From NCBI GenBank assembly GCA_032209605.1, contig JASFXZ010000032.1, positions 7,441,722 through 7,505,721 of the forward strand: 64,000 nucleotides of DNA, written 5' to 3'. A program made the translations under genes and the position numbers. Below, in pieces: positions 45,501 to 52,878 of this stretch (position 1 is its first letter; every line of letters begins with the position of its first letter). The stretch is from Mactromeris polynyma (Eukaryota > Mollusca > Bivalvia > Venerida > Mactridae). The notes beneath the pieces were generated by a model. That model ran no database searches, had not been told where the DNA came from, and was given only the letters and a program-made list of their open reading frames with translations.

Positions 45501-48500
45501 CATAGTTGGGGCATCTGTGTCTTACGGACACATCTAGTCGGGAAAGACAAGCCTTGAGCTGTCATTGCTTTGGATTCTCTCTCCATCCAGAGAGCCATTT
45601 AAGGGATGGTAAAGTTTGTGATCGAATTGCAGGCCTCAAACTTATGATCTTCGGACACTGCAGTGCTGGACCGCTTCATATAAAGCGGCGAATAGGCTTT
45701 TGTGATCTTTACCCCTCAAGATGCTCGTGTAAACTTGAATGTTGATGTATATATTTGATTGTTTCAGCTGCTTCATTCAGGGGCCAGACGGCAGTACCTG
45801 ATTAAAGTACAAGATTTTATGAATGTTGACAACAGTAGAAATTGGCGGTTCCGTCTGGAGTTAGCAGAGTAAGTATTGTAGCTTTCCTCTTTGTGACAAG
45901 TCTAATTATTAGCTCATGGTATAATAGATGAAATCCAAAATTCCAGAAGAATAGGTTTTTGCTTGTGGTACTAAATTTGTAGATCTGTTGAGCTTCAGTC
46001 GGATGTTACAGTCTGTCTTTGTTTTCATGGCAATTTGAGCACATTGTTTATTGGATGTTGCTGTTTGTACCACATGATTTGAGAGAAAACACCAATATTT
46101 ATAGGCTTTGATAATAGCTATCTGGAGTAGTTCAATTGAAGCTGTAGTGATTTGTCAGAAAACACTGGTGCTGTTTGCCATATATAGCTTTTAAAAAAGC
46201 ATCACTAATACTCAAGACAACCGATATTAGGCCAACGTGGCCCTCTTGTTAATTTTTTTTGTTTTAAACCTGATCATTGTTTTGCTGCACAAAATGTACA
46301 CGCTTGATGTTAACACAGTATGATGTAAAAGTCCATTTGATCCAAAGTTCTCATTGTATATTGAGATTAAATGTATGCAGTTCAGAGATGAAAATGCCAA
46401 TAAACTACAAGAATGGGAGAAGAGTTAACAGTTGTTGATAAGTTTTCATTTGTTCATTGTAGGCAGCTTGTTTTGATATCGGACTTGTTTTCTGCCCCAG
46501 AAGTGAGCGAGTTCTTGTTGCCGATGGCAATGACTTTAGCTGAAGATAAAGTAGCCGAAGTTAGGATTGATGCTTATCATTTGGTAAGTTACTGTACTAT
46601 GTGTTTAGAGCTGATATAGTTTTGTCAGCCCTTTTTTATGGCAAATTTGGGGCTGATATTCGGCCCCATTAACCAAAGAGAAAAGAATGTCCAAATGTCC
46701 CGGTCAAACTATATTTTACCAGTTATTTCCCTGCAGTAGTTGTATTTTCTTCGTCCAGTTGTAAATACCGACACTCAAAACAATATAAAACCTGAATTCA
46801 TCCAGTTTTGCTTTATTTATCTTGCATCCAAACAATAAATTTGGCAAATTACAACGCTATTTTCAACTTCCAAGAGGCCCCTAAAAATCTGAAAGAAGGG
46901 CTGATTGTTTACAGGGGTGAGTTTTTTCCACTTTTAACTGATTTCCTTTGTGGGCAAATGATAACAGGATAAACGATTGTGGCATTTGTTCAGTTATGTT
47001 CAGCAATGATAATTATTACAGTCATGTGAATTTTCTGCAGATTTGCAGAAATCTGCGGCTATGACGCTCGCAAGGATCTTTTTGAGACAATTTATGGCAT
47101 CTTAGATGCTTAAAAGCCAGGAGCTTCAGCGGCTTCCTTGACCCCTTGCCGAGTTTTCAGCTGATTTTGAAATTTTGCATTCTCATGCCTGTTGTTATAA
47201 AAACTCATTTTTGAAATTCTATATTTTTTTCAGGTTGGTGTAATGTTGAAGAGAATTGTTGAAAGTGGAGATGATAAACTTGTACAATATCTTATACATC
47301 AGCTTATAGGTAGATTTGCACATGATCATAAATGGGCAAGAAGACAAATGTATGTATACATAATTGATAGGTCCACTAAGGTCTGTCATATTTCTTTCAT
47401 ATACAGTCCTACAGTTTATACCGCTCCTGAGCATCAGTCCTTCAGTCCGTCCTGCCTTCCTTCATTCATTCATTCATTCATTCAGTGCTTCCTTCCTCCA
47501 TTCATTCATTCATTCCGTCCTTCAGTCATTCATTCAAATATACATGTGTATAAATATTTATACTTGGATAGTAACATGAGTAGACAACTTGAGTTATTTT
47601 AATGAATAGTTAAATTTAATTAGAATCCCATGTATGAGATTACGCTATTTGAAATTGAAGAGAGGCTTTGAAAACGGGGGGAAATCCAGAAAGTCGGTAT
47701 AAACTGTAGGACTGTATAATTAGTTGCCCAGGGGTCCAGTGCTGGACTCGCGATCCAAATGTCAGGTGTTAAATACGGCAATGGACAAGATTCTACTTCT
47801 GTCTTTATAATCCCTGAGCTCTGGTTAGAAGCACGGGTATCAGTCGATATACGGTATCAGCGGTTATTTCTAAATCAATGTAATACGTAGAAGTTGAAAT
47901 AAACAAGTGTTTATAATTTGAATTGTTTATGCTTGAAGCATTTGTTTGACTAAGGGCTATTTCAGGAAAATCTACCTGGGGGGAAGGTACAACAGTTGAA
48001 ATTAAAGTAGCCACCTATCAGATTTTACCCTCCACCGATGTAATTTTAATTGGTTCTTGTTCCTACCTTGCCAGCAAGATTTTCCTTGAATAGCCAGAGA
48101 CTGATATTGTATAACACCAGTTTTTCATTTGCCTACATTCATTCACATATTGCTGATTTCAGTTAACTGAGCCCAGTCAAATACGTTGAAATCCAATGTT
48201 ATTTTTATGCTTTTCAACCTCTTTTATGCCTCATTTCTGTTACAGATTCACCCAATTGTGCCATGCAATCGTACGAGAGCAATCAGTTGACGCCGCTCAA
48301 TTTGCCAAAGATTTCCTTCCTAGTCTTATAACTATGACGGACGACAGCGTCCCAAATGTTAGAATTACCCTGGCTAAAGCAATGGCATGTTACATGATGA
48401 ATGAAGGTTTGATATTAATTCTTTTTTCTTGGTAACCATTTCATTTATTGGACTGAATCTTCATGTCAGATTTTCCTAGACATTGGGAAAATACAATTTG

Positions 48501-49297
48501 GCAAGATATTCAGGTTTCATACCAGACACCTATCTATGCTATTTGGATTCTATTTTCCCTGGGACTCTTGTTTTCTGGAAAAAATTCTTTGAAATCTCAT
48601 TGAAGAACTGCAACTTTCTTCCAAAAGCAAGGTTTTGGACTTCTGTTTTCACATCCTTGTGAGATTCCTGATACTTCTTGGTTGAATTTTATGCAAATAA
48701 TATAAAAACAGCAAGTAAGTGGAGTTTGATGATTGATTTTCAGGCATGAGAAATTTTCTGTGGATTCAAGGAAATCCGTGGATTTGACGCTCACAAGAGA
48801 CATTTTAAAACATCTTGGATGCTAAAAGCCAGGAGCTTCAGTGGGCCTCTAGTCCCCTTGCCCAATTCCCCCGCTGATTTTGAAATTTTGCATTCTCATG
48901 CCTGTGATAGAAAACTCAGATGAGAATCTTCCTTTTCAGTTTATTTCCTTTTTTTCGTACACAAATTTAATGTCTGAAATAAAAGTTACTAGATTTACGC
49001 AAAAATAGTTACTTTGCTGTAAGACTTGTGGTATGCCATGATGCAGCAGTTTCATTTTCCTGTTTTATACTTTCAGACTACAGTCATTTTAGTGAGCACC
49101 CGTGCCCCGAAAAGCTTGAAGAAGCCTTCAAGAAACTTCAGACAGACTCGGACAGAGATGTTCGATATTATTGCTCATTCGAGGCTTACGAGACTCGAGC
49201 CAATGTGTCAATAGAAGATGACAGCAGTTTAAGAGATTTCCCGGTGTGTAATTATTTCATGACTGATTTCAATCAAGGTCATTACCTGAATTACTGA
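27528..49297 (+). CDS. PPP4R1: PPP4R1: serine/threonine-protein phosphatase 4 regulatory subunit 1 (20 coding exons)
   Basis: Regulatory and scaffold subunit of protein phosphatase 4, built of HEAT repeats that hold the PP4 catalytic subunit. Joined CDS: 27528-27534, 27615-27659, 29084-29195, 29520-29626, 32621-32763, 33194-33254, 33566-33651, 36300-36404, 36872-36937, 37451-37609, 38095-38219, 38805-39727, 43301-43464, 44305-44490, 45165-45326, 45768-45868, 46463-46583, 47234-47349, 48246-48406, 49077-49297. This is 3171 nt, 1056 residues plus stop; every intron is GT-AG and all phases agree. Recognised by colinearity with the human protein (about 950 residues): RQMVAKGLLDTLR, VRKTSQAALLVLLEQEL, GVWGVRKACAECFMAVSC, YWRTPLP, DPSRAQTVDAEI, GRENWHC and VPNVR. 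HEAT repeats fill about residues 40-335 and 700-1010; residues 335-690 are an acidic linker. The extra length compared with human lies mainly in that linker. Intron 7 hosts miR-71/miR-2 hairpins on the same strand. The C-terminal tail after DRDVRYYCSF is not conserved and is the least certain part. Confidence 0.97.
27615..27659 (+). CDS. PPP4R1: PPP4R1 exon 2
   Basis: Acceptor TTTCAG and donor GTAAGT. Encodes residues 3-17, the acidic N-terminus DLDLYQDDGDENADD; phase 1 at both ends. Confidence 0.9.
29084..29195 (+). CDS. PPP4R1: PPP4R1 exon 3
   Basis: Acceptor TTTTAG, donor GTAATT. Residues 18-55, including LSPLQKLEKYMESDNVYTR, which aligns with the start of the human HEAT region (LTPLGRLDKY). 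Confidence 0.95.
29264..29486. repeat. Dispersed repeat E in intron 3
   Basis: GCCCCATTCCCAAAAGAGAT, ATTTAAAATTTTAGCC, CATGATGCAAATTTCCC and CATACTTCCCC occur in the same order in intron 4 at 30094-30304, same orientation. Confidence 0.85.
29520..29626 (+). CDS. PPP4R1: PPP4R1 exon 4
   Basis: Acceptor ATCAG, donor GTAAGT. Residues 55-90, QMVAKGLLDTLRAVGDSEEQ onward, first HEAT repeat. Both flanking introns carry copies of the same repeat in direct orientation (29264-29486 and 30094-30304). Confidence 0.96.
30094..30304. repeat. Dispersed repeat E in intron 4
   Basis: Direct-orientation partner of 29264-29486. A shorter piece (GCCCTTTTTTATGGCAAATT) is at 46625-46695 in intron 17. Confidence 0.85.
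30751..32461. mobile_element. 1.7-kb DNA transposon in intron 4, 31-bp perfect TIRs, TTA target site
   Basis: The 31 bp at 30751-30781 (from GGCCACACC to GGTTTACAA) are the exact reverse complement of 32431-32461. TTA lies on both outer sides (30748-30750, 32462-32464). A TTA/TAA duplication with long TIRs suggests PIF/Harbinger. No transposase frame; holds a 26-base A-run (30815-30840) and a duplicated GTGATCATGGAGATGG block at 32196-32275. Confidence 0.88.
32476..32604. mobile_element. Family A MITE at the 3' end of intron 4
   Basis: ACCACCTCAAAAATAAGAAC to TATTGAGGTTTTACTGTG. It ends about 15 nt before exon 5, so its T-rich terminus lies where the branch point and pyrimidine tract should be. 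Confidence 0.85.
32621..32763 (+). CDS. PPP4R1: PPP4R1 exon 5
   Basis: Acceptor TTACAG, donor GTAAGT. Residues 91-138, HEAT repeats: VRSELMEQIAYISVYVHEHP and ILPMVVRYLDDTNNQ. The acceptor is only about 15 nt from the end of a MITE. Confidence 0.97.
32868..33047. mobile_element. Family B MITE in intron 5
   Basis: TTCTGAATCTTGAGGCTTAT, GAAAAATTGACCCTTCAGCT and GGAAATTCCAGGGGT to GAAACCCCTG. Left terminus eroded. Confidence 0.75.
33194..33254 (+). CDS. PPP4R1: PPP4R1 exon 6
   Basis: Acceptor TTGTAG, donor GTAGGC. Residues 139-158, VRKTSQAALLVLLEQELVNR, nearly identical to human. Confidence 0.97.
33566..33651 (+). CDS. PPP4R1: PPP4R1 exon 7
   Basis: Acceptor TTTCAG, donor GTAAGT. Residues 159-187, ending SPDSLDEYRTEAVA. 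An upstream AG at 33533-33534 was rejected because it puts a stop in frame. The following intron holds the microRNA cluster. Confidence 0.95.
34222..34294 (+). ncRNA. mir-71: microRNA miR-71 precursor
   Basis: Mature 5p strand at 34230-34252, starting TGAAAGACATGGGTAGTGAG, identical to known animal miR-71 over those bases. The 3' arm (about 34268-34289, TTACTACTCTGTCTTTTGTG) pairs along nearly its whole length with G-U pairs and small mismatches, around a loop of about 15 nt. Outer stem TGTC/GACA. miR-71 occurs widely in invertebrates and is missing from vertebrates. Confidence 0.97.
34384..34461 (+). ncRNA. Possible additional diverged miR-2-like hairpin
   Basis: CATCACAGATTTGTTCC starts at 34439, with the miR-2 seed ATCACAG at positions 2-8. 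TCATCTGTGA about 50 nt upstream can pair with TCACAGAT (at least 8 bp), but the rest of the stem is weak. It lies between miR-71 and the first sure miR-2. Confidence 0.35.
34601..34687 (+). ncRNA. mir-2: microRNA miR-2 family precursor, CCTGCTTGG subtype
   Basis: Mature 3p strand at 34653-34675, beginning TATCACAGCCTGCTTGGATC, the lophotrochozoan-type miR-2 variant with the family seed ATCACAG. The 5' arm (34613-34634, TTACTGTCCAAGTGGTTG) pairs with it; outer stem TCAAGT/ACTTGA. First miR-2 member after miR-71 and distinct in its 3' half from the other four. Confidence 0.95.
34925..35007 (+). ncRNA. mir-2: microRNA miR-2 precursor (copy with triplicated mature arm)
   Basis: Mature 3p strand at 34974-34996 (TATCACAGCCAGCTTTGATG plus AGC), identical to Drosophila miR-2a. 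The 5' arm (34937-34957, CCATCAACGTGGTTGTGATG) pairs with it. The stem can extend to TGGCTG (34925)/CAGCCA (35002), using the second copy of a 23-bp tandem repeat that begins inside the mature sequence. Confidence 0.95.
34979..35035 (+). repeat. 23-bp tandem triplication of the miR-2 3p arm
   Basis: CAGCCAGCTTTGATGAGC followed by TCTCG occurs at 34979 and 35002, and CAGCCAGCTTT again at 35025. Only the first copy is preceded by TATCA, so only it carries the miR-2 seed; the others read CTCGCAGCC. Confidence 0.95.
35455..35537 (+). ncRNA. mir-2: microRNA miR-2 precursor
   Basis: Mature 3p strand at 35503-35525, identical to the copies at 34974 and 35828. The 5' arm (35464-35484, CCTCGCAAAGTGTCTGTGAA) pairs with mismatches. 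Loop about 18 nt. Confidence 0.94.
35777..35862 (+). ncRNA. mir-2: microRNA miR-2 precursor
   Basis: Mature 3p strand at 35828-35850, same 23 nt as the two previous copies. The 5' arm (35791-35810, GCATCTTAGTGGCTATGATG) pairs with it; TGCA at both stem bases. Confidence 0.94.
36020..36100 (+). ncRNA. mir-2: microRNA miR-2 precursor, 3'-end variant
   Basis: Mature 3p strand at 36069-36091. It matches the other copies through TATCACAGCCAGCTTTGATG, then ends ACA instead of AGC. The 5' arm (36031-36051, TGGCATCAAAGTGGTTGTGA) pairs almost perfectly; the lower stem continues (GGTATTATG with AATATGGCC). Ends about 200 nt before exon 8. Confidence 0.94.
36300..36404 (+). CDS. PPP4R1: PPP4R1 exon 8
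   Basis: Acceptor TTTCAG, donor GTAAAT. Residues 188-222, MSKMAPLLGKEMTERVFLAR onward, a HEAT repeat matching human MCKMAPMVGKDITERL. Confidence 0.97.
36604..36775. mobile_element. Family B MITE in intron 8
   Basis: CTGGGGTCCGTCAGGTGCTG to CAAATGGAACCCCTG, with the internal words AAAATTGACCCTTCAGCT and AAAGGGTCAACTCCA. Confidence 0.8.
36872..36937 (+). CDS. PPP4R1: PPP4R1 exon 9
   Basis: Acceptor TTAAG (weak tract), donor GTAAGT. Residues 223-244, VCAANFGDFSSVVSQASTEQ. Confidence 0.95.
37001..37098. mobile_element. Family B MITE fragment in intron 9
   Basis: ACTGGATTTTACTTTTTTAT, AACCAAATTAC and GGAAATTCCAGGGGTCAGCT; both ends missing. Confidence 0.65.
37451..37609 (+). CDS. PPP4R1: PPP4R1 exon 10
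   Basis: Acceptor TTGCAG, donor GTATGT. Residues 245-297 with GVWGVRKACAECFMAVSC, the best conserved HEAT segment of the family, ending DQSRW. Confidence 0.98.
37740..37890 (+). repeat. SINE central-domain fragment in intron 10
   Basis: GAAGCTATGCATCTGGCTTA, AGGAAGGTCGGTGG and GCCCAGGTGCCGTC match the body of the SINEs at 12345 and 60598; no tRNA-like head. Confidence 0.7.
38095..38219 (+). CDS. PPP4R1: PPP4R1 exon 11
   Basis: Acceptor TTGTAG, donor GTAAAA. Residues 298-339, VRMAAFQQLGPFISTFADAD, last N-terminal HEAT repeat; then a divergent stretch leading into the acidic linker. Confidence 0.95.
38409..38432. repeat. (TA)n microsatellite in intron 11
   Basis: About 12 TA units. Confidence 0.95.
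38805..39727 (+). CDS. PPP4R1: PPP4R1 exon 12 (acidic linker)
   Basis: Single 923-nt exon, acceptor ATTAG, donor GTACGG, residues 339-646. Low complexity, very rich in Asp, Glu, Ser, Thr and Asn, with runs such as SDDDDGDEDR and EDDEEDVVVT; probably disordered. Near residue 545 lies SFQYWRTPLPQVEVDL, matching human SFHFWRTPLPEIDLDI, the only clearly conserved island in the linker. The Met at 38773 is intronic and is not a start. Confidence 0.95.
41575..41755. mobile_element. Family C MITE in intron 12
   Basis: GAGCTATGCCAGGCAAATCT at the left, AGAGATTTTACTGGAATAGC at the right: inverted, diverged ends of the GGGCTGTTCCAGGAAAATCT family. Confidence 0.75.
43040..43150. repeat. 37-bp tandem repeat in intron 12, about 3 copies
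   Basis: AACATTCTTTTAGTGATGAA then AAAAATTGA repeats, later copies diverged. Confidence 0.85.
43301..43464 (+). CDS. PPP4R1: PPP4R1 exon 13
   Basis: Acceptor TTGCAG, donor GTACGT. Residues 647-701, DINLGHIDSNLLLSLLPLAD onward; no clear human counterpart, end of the linker. Phase agreement with exons 12 and 14 supports it. Confidence 0.85.
44305..44490 (+). CDS. PPP4R1: PPP4R1 exon 14
   Basis: Acceptor ATCAG, donor GTAGAT. Residues 702-763, DIVPQSLLENYLGM, DPSRAQTVDAEITKYCAYNL and GRENWHCIKNLYETLAADMQ, strongly conserved start of the C-terminal HEAT array. Confidence 0.98.
44582..44749. mobile_element. Family C MITE in intron 14
   Basis: GGGCTGTTCCAGAAAAATCT to GGGGAGATTTTCTTGAAATA; the interior has CCAAATAAGGGGACAG. 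Confidence 0.8.
44899..44944. repeat. 23-bp tandem duplication in intron 14
   Basis: AGGCATGCTCAATAGATTCA plus TCG, twice, identical. Confidence 0.95.
45000..45112 (-). repeat. tRNA-derived SINE, minus strand, intron 14
   Basis: Reverse complement: GGTTAGACCGCTAGACTCCT and CAGGGTCAGATCCCAC (B-box). It ends about 50 nt before exon 15. Confidence 0.6.
45165..45326 (+). CDS. PPP4R1: PPP4R1 exon 15
   Basis: Acceptor TTTCAG, donor GTATTG. Residues 764-817, WKVRRTLAFSIHELAVILGE and DGFLKDLDEVRIGILRHL, HEAT repeats conserved with human. Confidence 0.98.
45505..45735 (-). repeat. tRNA-derived SINE, minus strand, and GGGGCATCTGTGTC motif, intron 15
   Basis: Reverse complement has a degenerate tRNA-like head near 45610-45680. 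The 45510-45540 phrase matches the one near 19212. Confidence 0.5.
45768..45868 (+). CDS. PPP4R1: PPP4R1 exon 16
   Basis: Acceptor TTTCAG, donor GTAAGT. Residues 818-851, LLHSGARRQYLIKVQDFM and NSRNWRFRLELAE. Confidence 0.97.
46463..46583 (+). CDS. PPP4R1: PPP4R1 exon 17
   Basis: Acceptor TTGTAG, donor GTAAGT. Residues 851-891, QLVLISDLFSAPEVSEFLLP onward. Confidence 0.95.
47019..47191. mobile_element. Family D MITE in intron 17
   Basis: CAGTCATGTGAATTTTCTG to TTGCATTCTCATGCCTG; central words AAAAGCCAGGAGCTTCAG and CAGCTGATTTTGAAATTTTG. Confidence 0.8.
47234..47349 (+). CDS. PPP4R1: PPP4R1 exon 18
   Basis: Acceptor TTTCAG, donor GTATGT. Residues 892-930, ending RFAHDHKWARRQ, like human NFGRCPKWSGRQ. 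The reading frame stays open into the intron, but the phase-2 join to exon 19 (Q-IFTQLCHAI) matches human. Confidence 0.95.
47455..47535. repeat. (CATT)n microsatellite with interruptions, intron 18
   Basis: CATTCATTCATTCATTCATT runs broken by CAGTGCTTCC. Confidence 0.9.
47953..48095. mobile_element. Family C MITE in intron 18
   Basis: GGGCTATTTCAGGAAAATCT to AAGATTTTCCTTGAATAGCC, clear inverted ends. Confidence 0.82.
48246..48406 (+). CDS. PPP4R1: PPP4R1 exon 19
   Basis: Acceptor TTACAG; donor GTTTGA is the weakest in the gene, so the exact 3' edge is less certain, but it gives the right phase. Residues 930-984, FAKDFLPSLITMTDDSVPNV, last HEAT repeats. Confidence 0.9.
48741..48904. mobile_element. 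Family D MITE in intron 19
   Basis: CAGGCATGAGAA and its exact complement TTCTCATGCCTG bound 164 bp; same core words as 47019-47191. Confidence 0.85.
49077..49297 (+). CDS. PPP4R1: PPP4R1 exon 20 (last coding exon)
   Basis: Acceptor TTTCAG. Residues 984-1056, CPEKLEEAFKKLQTDSDRDV matching human EQTIMALQMDRDSDVKYF, then a lineage-specific tail to the TGA at 49295-49297. A GTGTGT inside the tail (about 49243) could be a donor to a further exon, but the frame runs cleanly to a stop. Confidence 0.85.
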
Positions 49298-51560
49298 TGT
49301 TAAACAATCTTGTCTTTAATAGTCAGTTGAAAGATTTGTTGAAAATGGGTTTTGAAGAAAAATATATACTATGTATGTAATGAATTTGACATTTAAGTGT
49401 TGGAACAATTGTGCACTAAGTATTACATGATGTTTGTCGAGTTGTCTACTGTGGTAAGATGTTCAATACTCGTGAATGTGTTCTTTATAAATTTGAATTC
49501 ATTAGTCCGTGAGTAGAGCTTGCCAATAAGAGTTCTGTTACCAATACCATCGTAAATTACTGGGCTTTTCTTCAGTATATTTTATCGCTGTCATATACCC
49601 TATGGCAAAAAAATCTCGCCAAAAATAAAGGATAGCTCATACTGAACAAATTGATAAAAATCGTAACAAAATTTACCAAAGGGGAGCTTTTTTCATTCAT
49701 ATAACAACTACCAAAACTGAAATGGCCACTAAATGTATGTTTCAATTCATTTTGAAGATACTGTTCCATGAAATGACTGTCTTCAAATTTTGGCCATTTT
49801 CATAAAAAATAACCCCCAATTTCGTAGCACGGGATGTGTCTCAAAAGCACTGAAAAAAGCCCCGAATTTGCGTAAAATAAATTGACGAACAGAATTAAAG
49901 CTCGAATTTATATTAACTTCTTACTTATTTTTGTCTGTTTGCTTACTTCAGGGCGTGTAAGTAACTTCCCTTTATGAGATTTCATTGTCGTCTGGGTACA
50001 CCATGGAGACGTAGTGTTAATATGTCACGGATAAATCAAACAGAAGTTGCCGTCTTCTGAAAGATGATTCTTGCGAATGATAATTTAATTTGTGTATCTG
50101 ACTGTGACCCAAAGATCATTGTTGCCTGGTGCAAGGGTATATGAAAGGATAAACATGCATGCTGTCTGAGCTTGTAATCTGGAAATCGTCTGTAGTAGTG
50201 AATCGGAAGTTGCTGAAATTTGTGATATATCTGAAAGAGAATTTTGTGTATAATGGGGAGAACAAGTACCTAGAGAACACATTCAAATATAGACCATCAT
50301 TTGTATTGATTTTATACATATCAGTCTTTCAAATGATATATTTCATATGTAATGTCGGTCATGAGTTATTGGTTTACGTTCAACAAGAGCTTGCGTCATG
50401 CAAACAGTCTACACAAGTTCAAATCATATTTACATAAAACACGAGTACACGTCACACGATAGATGTTTTTATTCGACATGAATTCAAGTCATATCTATTT
50501 TACGATGAGCACGAGTCTGGAACATGTTGAACGATGTTAACGAGTCATTTATTCTTGCAGTAAAGCCAAAAATGTGTATTGTCTTTCTGGAATGGAGTTG
50601 TCTTTCTTAGATTAGTTACAAAATGTAGTAATCAGATATGAATGGCTGTGCCATTTACATTATTTGATCATATTGTTAGTCGTGCTATTTGATTCAAGTA
50701 TATTAGCAGAGAATGTGAGAAAATGAGTTTATGATGTATTAGATACAGTGTATTTATCTTGATTATATGTTAAATATTACTAAATCATTGAAAAAAGTTT
50801 GCAGAAAGTGTGTTCTTTGATGTTTTCAAAATTAAGCCTTGCCTTACAAGTGATTTTGTGTTCTTGGGCATGAATTTGAATAAATATGGTAATTCTTGTA
50901 TATATGAATATTCATTGTATTTAATTATGCAAGCATTATGCAAATTAATATTTATGTGCCTAGTGCAAGGTGACACAAATTTTTTATTTATTGATATTAT
51001 TGTTTTATTCCGAGACACTGTACAAAATACTTCTTTTTATTACTCTGTGGCTGTCTATGATTATGTTGTATTTATTTTGGTATACTTTTGCGAAAGTTTT
51101 AGTTGATTTTATCAACATTTTGTTGGCGTGCTTGGACATTAAACATTTTGAATATAGTTCTGAAAGAGCTTATTAAAAGTACTTCCTAAAAAAACAGAAT
51201 CTAGCCTTTCTTGCAAAATATTTTTTTTCATATGAGCCACGACCACTTGCTGTATTTATTTCTATCTAAGGATAACTTCCTTACAGGGCAGGTTAGTGAT
51301 GATGTCTTTTGACCCAAGATATTACCCTTCATTGCTCAATTAAAAACTAATTATTTGGGTTGTGTTGATAGCAATATAAGTCAGCATTTTTCTAAGTTCG
51401 CTTATTTACGCAGCCAGTCGGTCAGTTTCTTTACCTGCTTTTTTGCTTATGTTCAATAACATTGCTGCTTATATTTATTTTATATGATCCTGTGATATTT
51501 CCCAAACATTTTGTACACAAGTGCCAGAGAGTTGGTGATCTTTTTTCTTGATGCAATAAA
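49298..51560 (+). other. Candidate 3' UTR and polyadenylation signals of PPP4R1
   Basis: AT-rich and non-coding. Possible AATAAA signals at 49875-49880, 50879-50884 and 51555-51560; the last has T/G-rich sequence after it. No repeat copy was recognised before 51730, fitting a long 3' UTR, but the cleavage site cannot be fixed without transcript data. Confidence 0.35.
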
Positions 51561-51729
51561 ATTCTCTGTCATAATGTCATTAAAATCATAATATTTTCTG
51601 TCGAAAAATGTCTGCACGAGGATGTATAGTATGAATGTTCAAAAAATGTTGTTGAAATGGTGTAAGAATGCATGAATATTTTATATAAAATCATAATATA
51701 TAATCTTAATCTAGCAGGATGGTGCTGTG

Positions 51730-51897
51730 GGGGCTGTTCCAGGAAAATTTCTGGGGGAGGGGGGGGGGGTAGTAAAGACCGATGAAATAAGGGGACCATC
51801 AAAAGAATTTTTATTAGTTTTTGACCCACACCAAGCCACCTTCTAATTGGTCGTCGTACCTACCCCAACCTTCAGGTAGATTTTCCTGGAACAGCCC
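51730..51897. mobile_element. Family C MITE 3' of PPP4R1
   Basis: GGGCTGTTCCAGGAAAATTT to AGATTTTCCTGGAACAGCCC, best-preserved ends of the family; contains a long G-run at 51756-51768. Confidence 0.88.
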
Positions 51898-52108
51898 TAA
51901 TTTCTATAAACATGAAGTGAAAAGGGATCTGCTTAAATATTGTTTAACTATTTATTATATAAATATATTTTTGGTTACTTACTTGTCTCTTGTTGTTTCT
52001 AGCTTCGGTACTTTCGTTTACTTTCAAAGACAGTTTTGGGGAAAATTATTTTTTACTGAGTTCAATTACCAGTGTTCTTTTTACGGAATAATAGTTGAAA
52101 TATTAATC

Positions 52109-52240
52109 GAGCATGAGAACTCTAAGCAAGTTTCTGAGACAATTTAAGTCATCTTAGATACTTAAAAGCCAAGAGCTTCAGCCCCCTGGACCCCGTGTCA
52201 AATTTTCAGCAGATTTTGAAATTTTCATTCTCATGTCTGA
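52109..52240. mobile_element. Family D MITE, 5'-shortened
   Basis: AGCATGAGAACTC to CATTCTCATGTCTG, with CTTAAAAGCCAAGAGCTTCA inside. Confidence 0.75.
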
Positions 52241-52708
52241 TTTATGTGGATGTGATCGATTCTGTGACATTGTTGAATATTTTTTCTATGAAGAAGGCAA
52301 TAATGTTGAACATTTGAATTTTTTCTCAATATTGATACAGACGTTGCAATTTTATCCAAGATTTTTTTGCAGGAATGGCATTTTCTTTGTGTCTAGTTTG
52401 AGCCAAGTAGAAGTAGAAGTATTAATTGTATTTGAATGATGCATACTGCGTGGAGCAGTCTAATGTTAGAGATGTAATCCAGTATTTATATGAAAGTGTT
52501 TAGCCTGTGAATACATGTTCATGTGAGTTTTGATCAAACTGTATAGCGACAAATCAACATTATGTATGACTTTAAAACATGTTTATTTCTCTAGAGCTTT
52601 AAATTATGAGCCTTGGGTACTGAGGTCAGTAATTTACAGATTTGTAAGTTTAGGTTGTAAAACTTGGCCATTCTTTGCTCGGAAACAAACTCTCCGAATC
52701 ACATATTA

Positions 52709-52878
52709 CAGGGGTTCCACCAGGTGCTGAATCTCGAGGGTCATTTTGATCATTTTTGACCGGATTTTGCAGCCAAATTTCCTACCTACCCTTCAGCCAG
52801 AATCCTGAGGGTCAAAATAAGGCTTTTGGGAAATTCTAGGGGTCAAAGGGTCAACCCCAGAGTGAAATGGATCCCCTG
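52709..52878. mobile_element. Family B MITE, full length
   Basis: CAGGGGTTCCACCAGGTGCT to GTGAAATGGATCCCCTG; 170 bp, best copy of the family. Confidence 0.85.

Noticed and set aside
47243..47602. 119-codon frame reading through the exon 18 donor
   Set aside because: The extension is intronic CATT microsatellite; the splice to 48246 restores homology with human.
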